Assembly (NCBI GenBank): GCA_029931885.1
Contig: JAOZRJ010000073.1
Span: 1-7,488, forward strand
Direction of reading: 5' to 3'
DNA length: 7,488 nt
From: Candidatus Omnitrophota bacterium
Lineage (GTDB): Bacteria > Omnitrophota > Koll11 > Zapsychrales > Aceulaceae
Shown here one piece after another: positions 1 to 6,006 of this stretch (position 1 is its first letter; every line of letters starts with the position of its first letter). Position numbers and translations under genes: made by a program. The notes below the pieces were generated by a model. It saw only the letters and a list, made by a program, of their open reading frames with translations. It was not told the origin of the DNA and ran no database searches.

Positions 1-811
1 TTGTTATCCAAATATTCTTTATCAGGAAGCTTAAAGATGAAAATAAAGATGTGTTATATGGGTGGTCTGACCCTAAAAGAGTAAGGCACTGCCGAATGGC
101 ATAAATTGGTAGATTTTTTATAAAGAGCCAATAAATAATTAGAATAATCAAAAGAGAAATCAAAAATTCTAAGAAATAAAAATATTTTTTGATTGCTGTT
201 GATTTTTTAAAAACATCTATAAGCGGAAAGATGATTGTAATAACAACGAGGCTAGCTAGGCCAAAATTAATTTTTATAAGTGATAAAATAATAGTTACAA
301 AAAAAGCTAGAAGTTGGAGGGAAAATTTAGGAATACGGATATATGAAAAAAGTATGTAAACCAATAGAACGAGGATGGCAATGCCTCCAGTATGATTATA
401 GGTATGCGAAAAGGGCGGCTGAAAGGCGCAGAACCAGATTGCTGTTGAGAACGAAAAGACAGGAGAAAAGAATTGAACAAAGGCTAAATAACAAAATAAA
501 ACCGCACATATTTTTAAGAAAGCTTCTCCTAGGAGAATATTTTGAACACCAAATCCAAAAAGTTTAAAAATAAGGCCGTAATAATAAGGCATTAGGGGGC
601 CGTAAACCCACCAGTAGTCTTGATAAGGAGTTGCACCGTTTAGAGTTTGTCGGAAAGCGTATAAATCGCGCCCGTGATCGCCTTGGGCGAGAGGGGCTTG
701 AAAATTATGTGTAGGGATAAGAATAAAAATTCCAACAATACACGTAAGGACAAGGAAGAGAATTTTCTGATTTTTGAATAGTTTAAAAAAGGAGAAAATT
801 AGTTTTTTCAT
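1..811 (-). CDS. Polytopic membrane protein, GT-C / family 39-like glycosyltransferase (N-terminal part, runs off left edge)
   Basis: Reading the minus strand from the ATG at 811-809 gives 270 codons without a stop, to the window edge. The protein starts MKKLIFSFFK, has a hydrophobic helix at about residues 14-33, then a polar loop at about 35-72, then several more hydrophobic helices (about 91-114, 142-158, 164-181, 182-200, 209-231). The loop carries QGDHGRDLYAF (residues 43-53), then NGATPYQDYWWVYGPLMPYYY (58-78). This acidic first loop followed by G-x-x-PY-x-D and a YGPL/PY helix is the layout of PMT_2/ArnT-like GT-C glycosyltransferases. In that family an Asp in the first periplasmic loop is catalytic; D45 and D49 are candidates. 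Such enzymes move a sugar from a polyprenyl-phosphate donor on the outer face of the inner membrane. Acceptor and donor cannot be told. The start has no clear Shine-Dalgarno. It is divergent from the operon at 955. The C-terminal half is missing from the window. Family-level call is moderately sure; membrane nature is sure. Confidence 0.75.
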   Translation of the reverse strand, partial: MKKLIFSFFKLFKNQKILFLVLTCIVGIFILIPTHNFQAPLAQGDHGRDLYAFRQTLNGATPYQDYWWVYGPLMPYYYGLIFKLFGFGVQNILLGEAFLKICAVLFCYLAFVQFFSPVFSFSTAIWFCAFQPPFSHTYNHTGGIAILVLLVYILFSYIRIPKFSLQLLAFFVTIILSLIKINFGLASLVVITIIFPLIDVFKKSTAIKKYFYFLEFLISLLIILIIYWLFIKNLPIYAIRQCLTLLGSDHPYNTSLFSSLSFLIKNIWIT

Positions 812-845
812 AATAAATAAAAGATTTGTAATCCTAATGTGTTTA

Positions 846-874
846 ATGGTATCATCCGCACATTGCTTATTCAA
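846..874 (-). promoter_or_regulatory. Candidate sigma70-type promoter for the membrane-protein gene
   Basis: On the minus strand, TTGAAT (874-869) is followed after 17 bases by TACCAT (851-846). The -35 box is good and the -10 box fair. It lies about 35 bases upstream of the ATG at 811, a sensible leader length. Inferred from consensus match only. Confidence 0.4.
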
Positions 875-898
875 GAGCTTTTCGTTTTAAAGCGATTG

Positions 899-907
899 TG
901 GTAGAAT
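899..907 (+). promoter_or_regulatory. Candidate extended -10 promoter for the seven-gene operon
   Basis: TGgTAGAAT (899-907) matches an extended -10 element (TG-n-TATAAT, one mismatch) and lies 47 bases before the ATG at 955. No good -35 is present 17 bases upstream (TTTTCG), which fits an extended -10 promoter. A near-palindrome CGTTTTAAAGCG (883-894) sits just upstream and could be a regulator site or chance. Confidence 0.42.
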
Positions 908-954
908 ATCCATCTATAGAACAAGAATTAACAGATTTTTTACAGGAGAGATAA

Positions 955-1275
955 ATGGTTAATATCGAAGATTTTCAGAAACTTGAATTAGTAGTAGCTC
1001 AAATTAAGGAAGTTAAAGAGCATCCTAACGCGGATAAACTTTACGTCCTTAAAGTTGATACTGGTAAAGAAGAAAAACAAATTGTGGCCGGTATCCGTAA
1101 TTCTTATGCAAAAGAAGCGCTAATCGTGCGAAAGGTTATTGTTATTAATAATTTAAAACCTGTTGTGCTTCGCGGGGAGGAATCGAATGGCATGCTCTTG
1201 GCTGCTTCTGACGAAAATGGAATCTCTGTTTTATGTCCGGATCGTAATGTTAAAATAGGGAGCACGGTGCGTTAA
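955..1275 (+). CDS. metG: Free-standing tRNA-binding domain protein (MetG C-terminal / Trbp111-like)
   Basis: This 106-residue protein is a single tRNA-binding OB-fold domain (PF01588 type). Family hallmarks are FxKLEL near residues 7-12, HPNADKLYVLKVD (23-35), QIVAGI (42-47), NLKP (66-69) and the GEESNGMLLAA stretch (74-84). The same domain forms the C-terminal dimerisation and tRNA-binding part of many bacterial methionyl-tRNA synthetases. It also exists alone as Trbp111 or CsaA and is often annotated as 'methionine--tRNA ligase subunit beta'. It binds the tRNA elbow without catalytic activity. No synthetase catalytic domain is present here, so the protein either complements a short MetG encoded elsewhere or acts as a general tRNA chaperone. 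AGGAG at 944-948, six bases before the ATG, supports the start. First gene of the operon; the next gene starts after one base. Domain call is very sure; the metG symbol is only a convention for this stand-alone form. Confidence 0.88.
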   Translation: MVNIEDFQKLELVVAQIKEVKEHPNADKLYVLKVDTGKEEKQIVAGIRNSYAKEALIVRKVIVINNLKPVVLRGEESNGMLLAASDENGISVLCPDRNVKIGSTVR

Positions 1276-1276
1276 T

Positions 1277-1693
1277 ATGGGAGTTAATACTCAATATATC
1301 CATTTATCAACAAAGGGCAACACGGATATTGTGGATATCACTCCTGATGTTGAACAGAGCTTGAAAAAAACGGAATTAAAAGATGGAGTTGTGAATATTA
1401 GTGTTTACGGGTCTACTGGCGCCTTGACGACGTGCGAATACGAGCCAGGATTGGTTCAGGATTTAAAGGATTTTTTTAAGAAAATTATTCCACCAGGCGA
1501 TTATCATCATGATAAAGCATGGGGAGACGGCAATGGTCATTCTCACTTGCGTGCATCGTTGATCGGGCCAACGCTCATAGTTTCTTTTTCCAAGCAGAAA
1601 CTTATTTTAGGAACATGGCAGCAAATTATTTTTTTAGACTTTGATAATCGTAAACGTGAGCGAAAGATTGTTTTGCAATTTTTAGGAGAATAA
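1277..1693 (+). CDS. YjbQ family protein (UPF0047; secondary thiamine-phosphate synthase type)
   Basis: The 138-residue length is typical of the YjbQ/UPF0047 family. Recognisable family blocks are GSTGAL (residues 45-50), the CEYEPGL stretch with an acidic pair (53-59), HHD (77-79), GDGNGHSHLRASLIGPT (83-99) and LGTWQQIIFLDFD (111-123). The conserved His and Asp residues sit where the family's proposed metal/active site lies. Some members complement a thiamine-phosphate synthase defect weakly, hence the database name, but the physiological role of the family is not settled. It starts one base after the preceding stop. The only purine-rich stretch (around 1257-1261) is about 15 bases upstream, so translation is probably coupled to the upstream gene. 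No thiamine genes are nearby, so context does not support a thiamine role. Family assignment is sure, function is not. Confidence 0.9.
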   Translation: MGVNTQYIHLSTKGNTDIVDITPDVEQSLKKTELKDGVVNISVYGSTGALTTCEYEPGLVQDLKDFFKKIIPPGDYHHDKAWGDGNGHSHLRASLIGPTLIVSFSKQKLILGTWQQIIFLDFDNRKRERKIVLQFLGE

Positions 1694-1694
1694 T

Positions 1695-2204
1695 ATGTCT
1701 GTTGGCTTGTTAGAGCAATTTGTTCCTCAAGAATTTTGTTGTATATGCACCGGATGTTGTCGATTTGCGGATCCAAACAATATTTGGCGTCCGAAAGCAA
1801 TGAATAAAGAGGTTGAACCTTTAAAAGCAAATCAATCTGGTTCGGAATTTCTCGACCAAGACTTCAGGATTAAAACGGTTTCTCAAGATCAAGAGCATAT
1901 TTGTCATTTTTTAGATTTTGAAATTAACAGGTGCCGCACTTATTCGCAAAGGCCTTTTGAGTGCCAGCTTTATCCTTTTGTTCTATTAAGGAAAGACGAG
2001 AAAGTTTTTGTTGCAGTTCATCTTGCCTGCCCGTTTGTGCAAGAAAAGAAAGAGGGGTCGGAATTTTTGCAGTATAGCAAATATTTAGCAGATTTCTTTT
2101 CGAGGAATGAAATTCTGGACCAAGCAGAAGAATACTTAAAGTTAGCATCTTTTTATCCTAATAGCGGGGAAGAATTTAAGCTGCTTTTTTCTATTTTTGA
2201 ATAA
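1695..2204 (+). CDS. YkgJ family cysteine-cluster protein
   Basis: A 169-residue soluble protein with the YkgJ (PF03692) cysteine pattern. C15, C16, C18, C21 and C22 form a CCxCxGCC block near the N-terminus; HxC at C70, NRC at C80 and FEC at C90 follow, with the family stretch RxYxxRPFxCxLYPF around residues 81-95; C112 lies in a later ACPF. These cysteines are thought to bind zinc or an iron-sulfur cluster. The biochemical role of the family is unknown. The C-terminal third (about 115-169) is charged and helical, without cysteines. AGGAG at 1684-1688, inside the end of the yjbQ-like gene and six bases before the ATG, is a good ribosome site and fixes the start. The gaps to both neighbours are only 1-2 bases, so it is co-transcribed. 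Family assignment is sure. Confidence 0.9.
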   Translation: MSVGLLEQFVPQEFCCICTGCCRFADPNNIWRPKAMNKEVEPLKANQSGSEFLDQDFRIKTVSQDQEHICHFLDFEINRCRTYSQRPFECQLYPFVLLRKDEKVFVAVHLACPFVQEKKEGSEFLQYSKYLADFFSRNEILDQAEEYLKLASFYPNSGEEFKLLFSIFE

Positions 2205-2206
2205 AT

Positions 2207-3127
2207 ATGAAGTCTGAGTTATTAAAACATAAACCGATCTTTGAAAAATTTTTAGCGCAAACACCGTTTAGTCTTTCTGCTTTTTCGTTTATAAGCATCT
2301 TTGCCTGGAAAGACTTTTTTGATTTTGAATTTAAAGTAGTTGATGACAACCTATGTATTTTTGCCAAAGATTCTATGGGATGTTTTTTATATCTCCCGCC
2401 GCTCGGGTCAAAGTTTTCAAAGGCAACGGCACAAAAATGTTTTGAGCTTTTATATCAAAGAAATAAAGGTAAAGGCGTTTCTCGAATTGAAAATGTTGAA
2501 AAAGATTCTCTTAATATTTTTCCAGAAGATAATTTTCAGCGGTTTAAAAAGGGTGATGAATTTGTTTATTTGCGAAAAGATATTGCAGAGCTTAAAGGAA
2601 ATCAATACAAAGCAAAGAGAGCTTCTTATAATCAATTCATAAAGAATTATTCTTTTAAATTTTTGCCTTATGAGTCTCGAATGAAAAAAGAATGTCTTTC
2701 TCTTTATGATTGCTGGATGAAGAATCGTGAGCAGCGTTGCGAGAATGATGTTTATCGACAAATGCTTAAAGAAAATAGGCTGGTGCACAAAAGCACATTA
2801 GATTATTGTCAGGATTTAGGATTGATCGGACGAGTGGTTTTTGTTGATAACAAGCTAGTTGCTTATAGCTTTGGCTTTCCTTTAAAAAATGATATTTTTT
2901 GTGTTCTTTTTGAAGTAACAAATTTAGATATAAAAGGATTATCAGTTTATCTTTTTAGGGAGTTTTGCAGAGATACAGCGCTTAAAGATTTTTCTTTTAT
3001 TAATGTCATGGATGATTTTGGTCTTGAAAATATTCGTTTAACAAAACTATCATTCAGGCCATGTCAAATTGTTCCAAGTTATACAATTTCTAAAAAGGAT
3101 ATTAAAGATGGAAGATTTTCTGAATAA
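2207..3127 (+). CDS. DUF2156 protein (phosphatidylglycerol lysyltransferase C-terminal, GNAT-like fold)
   Basis: A 306-residue soluble protein matching the LPG_synthase_C/DUF2156 family (PF09924). Signatures are GNQYKAKRASYNQFIKNY (residues 131-148; compare the family's basic K-x-K-R-x-x-x-N-x-F-x-x-x-Y), GLIGRVVFVDNKLVAYSFG (205-223), KGLSVYLFREFC (243-254) and INVMDDFGLENIRLTKLSFRP (265-285). In MprF the homologous domain transfers lysine from Lys-tRNA to phosphatidylglycerol. Here no membrane domain is present, so lipid lysinylation cannot be assumed; single-domain DUF2156 proteins are mostly uncharacterised. Compared with my memory of the family, the usual E-K in the 'hIEKa' block reads FEV (235-237), and the Glu before the D-x-G block is Met (268). 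The start lies two bases after the upstream stop with no clear Shine-Dalgarno, suggesting coupling. The C-terminus overlaps the next gene by 20 bases. Fold assignment is firm, substrate unknown. Confidence 0.82.
   Translation: MKSELLKHKPIFEKFLAQTPFSLSAFSFISIFAWKDFFDFEFKVVDDNLCIFAKDSMGCFLYLPPLGSKFSKATAQKCFELLYQRNKGKGVSRIENVEKDSLNIFPEDNFQRFKKGDEFVYLRKDIAELKGNQYKAKRASYNQFIKNYSFKFLPYESRMKKECLSLYDCWMKNREQRCENDVYRQMLKENRLVHKSTLDYCQDLGLIGRVVFVDNKLVAYSFGFPLKNDIFCVLFEVTNLDIKGLSVYLFREFCRDTALKDFSFINVMDDFGLENIRLTKLSFRPCQIVPSYTISKKDIKDGRFSE
3094..3099 (+). promoter_or_regulatory. Ribosome binding site deciding the exonuclease start
   Basis: AAAGGA lies eight bases before the ATG at 3108. The in-frame ATG at 3069 has no such site and would add 13 residues that resemble no exonuclease N-terminus, so 3108 is preferred. 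Confidence 0.55.
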
Positions 3128-3665
3128 AGAATATGTTATTTTTGATGTTGAAACTACGGGACTGTCGCCGTTAAAGGGAGATCGTTTAGTCGAGGTTGCG
3201 GCGCTTAAAATAAAGAATCTACAGCCGGTTAACCGATTTCATTCTTTAATTAATCCCGAGAGGTCGATTTCTTTAGCCGCGTTTGAGGTTAATCGAATAT
3301 CTGACAAAATGGTTATGAACGCGCCAAGGTCATTTGAAATTTTGCCGTCTTTTTTAGAATTTTTAGGCGAGGCAACTGTAGTGGGACATAATATTAAATT
3401 TGATTTAGGTTTTTTGCATAATGAGCTTGATTTGGCGGGATTGCCGACCAAGAAGAAAATTCAGAGCGTCGATACTATCCGTATTGCCCGTAAAGTTATG
3501 CCGCATCTTCGGCGTTATCCTCTTTGGTTTGTGGCCGATTCCTTAGGAATCAGTGAACGTCAAAAGCATAGGGCGATGGCTGATGTAGATTTGACATTTG
3601 ATGTATTTTGCCGTTTGATTAAGATTGCTAAAGAAAAGAATATGATTAAGGAGATTTTTTCTTGA
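3108..3665 (+). CDS. DEDDh 3'-5' exonuclease (DnaQ / DNA polymerase III epsilon-like)
   Basis: A 185-residue single-domain RNase T/DnaQ-fold nuclease. Exo I is VIFDVETTGL with D13 and E15; Exo II is VGHNIKFDLGFL with D99 (residues 92-103); Exo III is KHRAMADVD with H154 and D159. These give the full DEDDh set, which binds two Mg2+ ions and removes nucleotides from the 3' end of DNA or RNA. Length and the ExoII/ExoIII text resemble epsilon-like proofreading domains and the exonuclease module of PolC. No polymerase, BRCT or UvrC-like domain is attached. It may be a proofreading subunit or a repair/processing exonuclease; sequence alone does not separate these. The start at 3108 was chosen because the frame opens at 3069 but only 3108 has a ribosome site. 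The gene overlaps the DUF2156 gene by 20 bases and the pabB-like gene by 4, so it is inside the operon. All catalytic residues are present. Confidence 0.9.
   Translation: MEDFLNKEYVIFDVETTGLSPLKGDRLVEVAALKIKNLQPVNRFHSLINPERSISLAAFEVNRISDKMVMNAPRSFEILPSFLEFLGEATVVGHNIKFDLGFLHNELDLAGLPTKKKIQSVDTIRIARKVMPHLRRYPLWFVADSLGISERQKHRAMADVDLTFDVFCRLIKIAKEKNMIKEIFS
3648..3653 (+). promoter_or_regulatory. Ribosome binding site for the TTG start of pabB
   Basis: AAGGAG ends eight bases before TTG at 3662-3664. It is a strong Shine-Dalgarno and supports the unusual start codon. No ATG lies nearby in frame. Confidence 0.7.
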
Positions 3666-5080
3666 AACAAAAGATTTTTTTTAAAACATATGATTTTGAT
3701 GGTGACGCAGCAGATATTTTTCGTATTTTTTCCGAAAAACCTTTTGTCTTCTTTTTAGACAGTAGCTTGGTGAAAAACGAAAGAAGTCATTTTTCTTTTA
3801 TCGGCTTTGGCCCTTTTGATGTTTTTTCTTCCAATTCAAAAGAATCCTTAGATCAGCTTTCTGAAAGGTTTTATAAATATCGCGCATCCTTTGAGGATTC
3901 TCCGGTACCGTTTTTTTCAGGTATTGTTGGGTTTTTAGGATACGAGTTTGGTTTTCATATAGAAAATTCTTCTTCAAGATTAAAAGAAGGGATGTCCTTG
4001 CCGAATTGTTTTTTCGGGTTTTATGATAACGTCATTGCCGTCGACCATTTAAGAAATAAACTTTATATCATTTCAACTGGGTTGTCTGTAGAAAACGACA
4101 ACTTAAGAGAACAAAAATCGCATGACTGGATAGAGAGCATTAGTCAGCATCTGGAAAGAAGAAAAGGCGTTTATGATGAGAATATATTAGCAAAGAACTA
4201 TGAAGAGCCGTCCAAAGAGGTTTGCTTGTTAAGCAACTTTACACGAGAAGATTATTTAGGCGCTATTCATCGTTGCTTGGAACATATTCGAGAAGGTGAT
4301 ATATATCAGATTAATCTAACGCAAAGATTTTTATGTAAAGGCGATTTTTTTGACAAGACAAAATTAAGAGATTTGTATTTATCGCTTAGAAAAGCGTCCC
4401 CTTCAAGTTTTAGTTGTTATTTTGACGCGAAAGATTTTCAAATTATCAGCAGTTCTCCGGAGCAGTTTTTAGAGAAGCGTGAAAATCATATCATCACTTG
4501 CCCCATGAAAGGAACTCGTCCGCGATCAAATGATATTTTTGAGGATGAAGAATTTAAAACAGATCTTTTGTTTAGTGCAAAGGAAAAAGCAGAACTTTTA
4601 ATGGTTACTGATTTGGAAAGAAACGATTTAGGAAAAGTTTGCGAGAATGGCTCTGTTCGCGTTCAATCTATGCGGACATTGGAAGAATACAAAACAGTTT
4701 TCCATACGACATCAACCGTCGAGGGCATTTTAAGAGAAGATAAAAATGTTTTTGATCTTCTTAAGGCATGTTTTCCTTCTGGTTCTGTAACCGGATGTCC
4801 GAAGATTCGGGCTATGCAGATCATTGACGAGTTAGAGCCTAATAAAAGAGAAGCTTACACGGGTTGTTTAGGTTATATTGGTTTTGATGAGACAATGGAT
4901 TTTAATATTTTAATTCGGACCTTGATTTGCAAAGACGATTCGATATCTTTTCATGTCGGAGGCGGAATTGTTGCAGATTCTGTTGCGGAAGATGAATATG
5001 ATGAAACGCTGATTAAGGCAAAAGCTTTGCGACAAAGCATAAACCGTATTTTTTCATCGAAAGAAAAAGCCTCAATATGA
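3662..5080 (+). CDS. pabB: Aminodeoxychorismate synthase component I (PabB)
   Basis: A 472-residue chorismate-binding enzyme with an N-terminal Anth_synt_I_N-type part (about 1-150) and a C-terminal catalytic domain (about 193-465). Motifs include GDIYQINLTQR (212-222), PMKGTRPR (281-288), KEKAELLMVTDLERNDLGKVC (307-327), EEYKTVFHTTSTV (341-353), FPSGSVTGCPKIRAM (371-385), the AYTGCLGYIGFD block (398-409), and HVGGGIVADSVAEDEYDET (431-449). The Lys in P-x-K-G-T (K283) is the PabB-type residue; anthranilate synthase TrpE usually has Ala there. With a glutaminase partner it adds ammonia to chorismate to give 4-amino-4-deoxychorismate for folate. Translation starts at TTG, backed by AAGGAG at 3648-3653. 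TTGA (3662-3665) overlaps the exonuclease stop. It is followed directly by the pabC-like gene through an ATGA overlap. No pabA is fused or adjacent. The family is very sure; PabB rather than TrpE is well supported by K283 and the neighbour. Confidence 0.93.
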   Translation: MKQKIFFKTYDFDGDAADIFRIFSEKPFVFFLDSSLVKNERSHFSFIGFGPFDVFSSNSKESLDQLSERFYKYRASFEDSPVPFFSGIVGFLGYEFGFHIENSSSRLKEGMSLPNCFFGFYDNVIAVDHLRNKLYIISTGLSVENDNLREQKSHDWIESISQHLERRKGVYDENILAKNYEEPSKEVCLLSNFTREDYLGAIHRCLEHIREGDIYQINLTQRFLCKGDFFDKTKLRDLYLSLRKASPSSFSCYFDAKDFQIISSSPEQFLEKRENHIITCPMKGTRPRSNDIFEDEEFKTDLLFSAKEKAELLMVTDLERNDLGKVCENGSVRVQSMRTLEEYKTVFHTTSTVEGILREDKNVFDLLKACFPSGSVTGCPKIRAMQIIDELEPNKREAYTGCLGYIGFDETMDFNILIRTLICKDDSISFHVGGGIVADSVAEDEYDETLIKAKALRQSINRIFSSKEKASI

Positions 5081-5913
5081 AAAAGAAAATGATTTTTTTA
5101 GACGGATTTATATTTCCGGTAAGTCATGCATGGAATCAGGCGCTCTCTCCCGGGATTTTGGCGGGAATAGGTGTTTTTGAAACAATGAGGTCTTATGACG
5201 GAAAAATATTTGCCTTAAAACTTCACTTAGAAAGGCTTTATAGCGGATTAAAAACCTTAAACATTAAATCTCCTTGCGTGGAAAAAGAAATGATTGGGCA
5301 TCTTCAAAAATCCTTGAAAGCGAATAAGCTGGATAATGCAAGAATTCGGCTTATGGTATGGAAGGGCAGAAATCAAACGAGAATTTCAATTGCAACTTTT
5401 TCATATCGTCCTTTTCCAAAGGTGAAATATCGACAGGGATTTAAGGCTATTTTTTCAGATATTTTGAGAGATGAGAATGCTGTTTTGTCTCGAATAAAGT
5501 CTGTTAATTATCTTCCTCTTTTGATTGCTCAGCGTAAGGCAAAAGCCAAGGGTAATGATGAGGCAATTCTTTTGAACGGAAAAGGAATGGTTGTCGAGGG
5601 GAGCAAGACCAACATTTTTTTTGTTAAGGAAAATAAGCTTTATACGCCTGATTTAAAATGTGGTTGTCTTGGCGGAATTACACGACAAATTGTCTTAAAG
5701 CTTGCGCGTCAAATGAATATTTCTTGTCGTCAGGTTATGGCTTTTCCTGAGCAATTATTGAATTGTGATGAGGCGTTTTTAACAAATTCACTCATAGGTA
5801 TTATGCCTTTAACGACTGTTCAGGGGCATATTATTGGACCTGGAAAAATCGGACGTGTAACAGAAGAACTTATTAGAAAATATCAATTGCTTGTTCGGAC
5901 AAATCTTGCTTAA
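5077..5913 (+). CDS. pabC: Class IV PLP-dependent enzyme, probably aminodeoxychorismate lyase (PabC)
   Basis: A 278-residue fold-type IV PLP enzyme. Visible blocks are GVFETMRSYDGKIFALKLHLERL (32-54), IKSVNYLPLLIAQRKAKAKG (140-159) with K141 as the expected PLP Schiff-base lysine, DEAILLNGKGMVVEGSKTNIF (161-181) with E174 as the usual PLP-ring partner, GGITRQIV (199-206) and FLTNSLIGIMPLTTVQG (234-250). The family holds aminodeoxychorismate lyase, branched-chain aminotransferase and D-amino-acid aminotransferase, which are hard to separate by sequence. The direct coupling to pabB (ATGA overlap at 5077-5080) and the NSLxGIMP stretch favour PabC, which cleaves aminodeoxychorismate to 4-aminobenzoate and pyruvate. 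No strong Shine-Dalgarno precedes the ATG, consistent with re-initiation after pabB. It is the last gene of the operon: 93 bases follow before the next gene, which has its own promoter. Confidence 0.87.
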   Translation: MKKKMIFLDGFIFPVSHAWNQALSPGILAGIGVFETMRSYDGKIFALKLHLERLYSGLKTLNIKSPCVEKEMIGHLQKSLKANKLDNARIRLMVWKGRNQTRISIATFSYRPFPKVKYRQGFKAIFSDILRDENAVLSRIKSVNYLPLLIAQRKAKAKGNDEAILLNGKGMVVEGSKTNIFFVKENKLYTPDLKCGCLGGITRQIVLKLARQMNISCRQVMAFPEQLLNCDEAFLTNSLIGIMPLTTVQGHIIGPGKIGRVTEELIRKYQLLVRTNLA

Positions 5914-5934
5914 GTGGTAAAAACTTGGTTTCTT

Positions 5935-5952
5935 GTTTGCCCTGGAGCAAAC
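5935..5952 (+). repeat. Perfect 6-bp inverted repeat over the -35 box
   Basis: GTTTGC (5935-5940), a six-base loop CCTGGA, then GCAAAC (5947-5952). CCTGGA occurs again at 5954-5959, so the site also contains a 6-base direct repeat spaced 13 bases. It overlaps the -35 box and spacer of the next promoter. It is not followed by a T-run, so a terminator is unlikely; a regulator-binding site is a possibility. Confidence 0.5.
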
Positions 5953-5965
5953 ACCTGGATATAAT
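5937..5965 (+). promoter_or_regulatory. Strong candidate promoter for the coiled-coil gene
   Basis: TTGCCC (5937-5942), 17 bases, then a perfect TATAAT (5960-5965). The -10 is consensus and the spacing optimal. It lies 41 bases before the ATG at 6007. The surrounding 93-base gap has no other obvious gene. It implies the coiled-coil gene is transcribed independently of the folate operon. Confidence 0.65.
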
Positions 5966-6006
5966 ATAAATAAAAGATTAACTCATAAATATTAATATGT
6001 ATAACT

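Noticed and set aside
343..567. A 74-codon open frame on the + strand rich in Arg and Lys
   Set aside because: It lies antisense to the well-supported membrane protein frame, which shows family motifs and membrane helices. The Arg/Lys richness is what antisense reading of such codons gives.
1543..1830. Minus-strand open frame across the yjbQ/ykgJ-like junction
   Set aside because: It is antisense to two genes with clear family motifs and shows no motif of its own.
1924..2148. Minus-strand open frame inside the ykgJ-like gene
   Set aside because: It is fully antisense to a conserved cysteine-cluster protein and has no recognisable content.
2340..2788. Open frames on both strands inside the DUF2156 gene
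   Set aside because: Out-of-frame shadows in AT-rich DNA; the DUF2156 frame carries the conserved blocks.
3239..3451. Minus-strand 70-codon frame in the exonuclease gene
   Set aside because: Antisense to the Exo II region of a complete DEDDh nuclease.
5935..5952. Rho-independent terminator after pabC
   Set aside because: The stem is only 6 bp and is not followed by a T-run; it overlaps a strong promoter instead.
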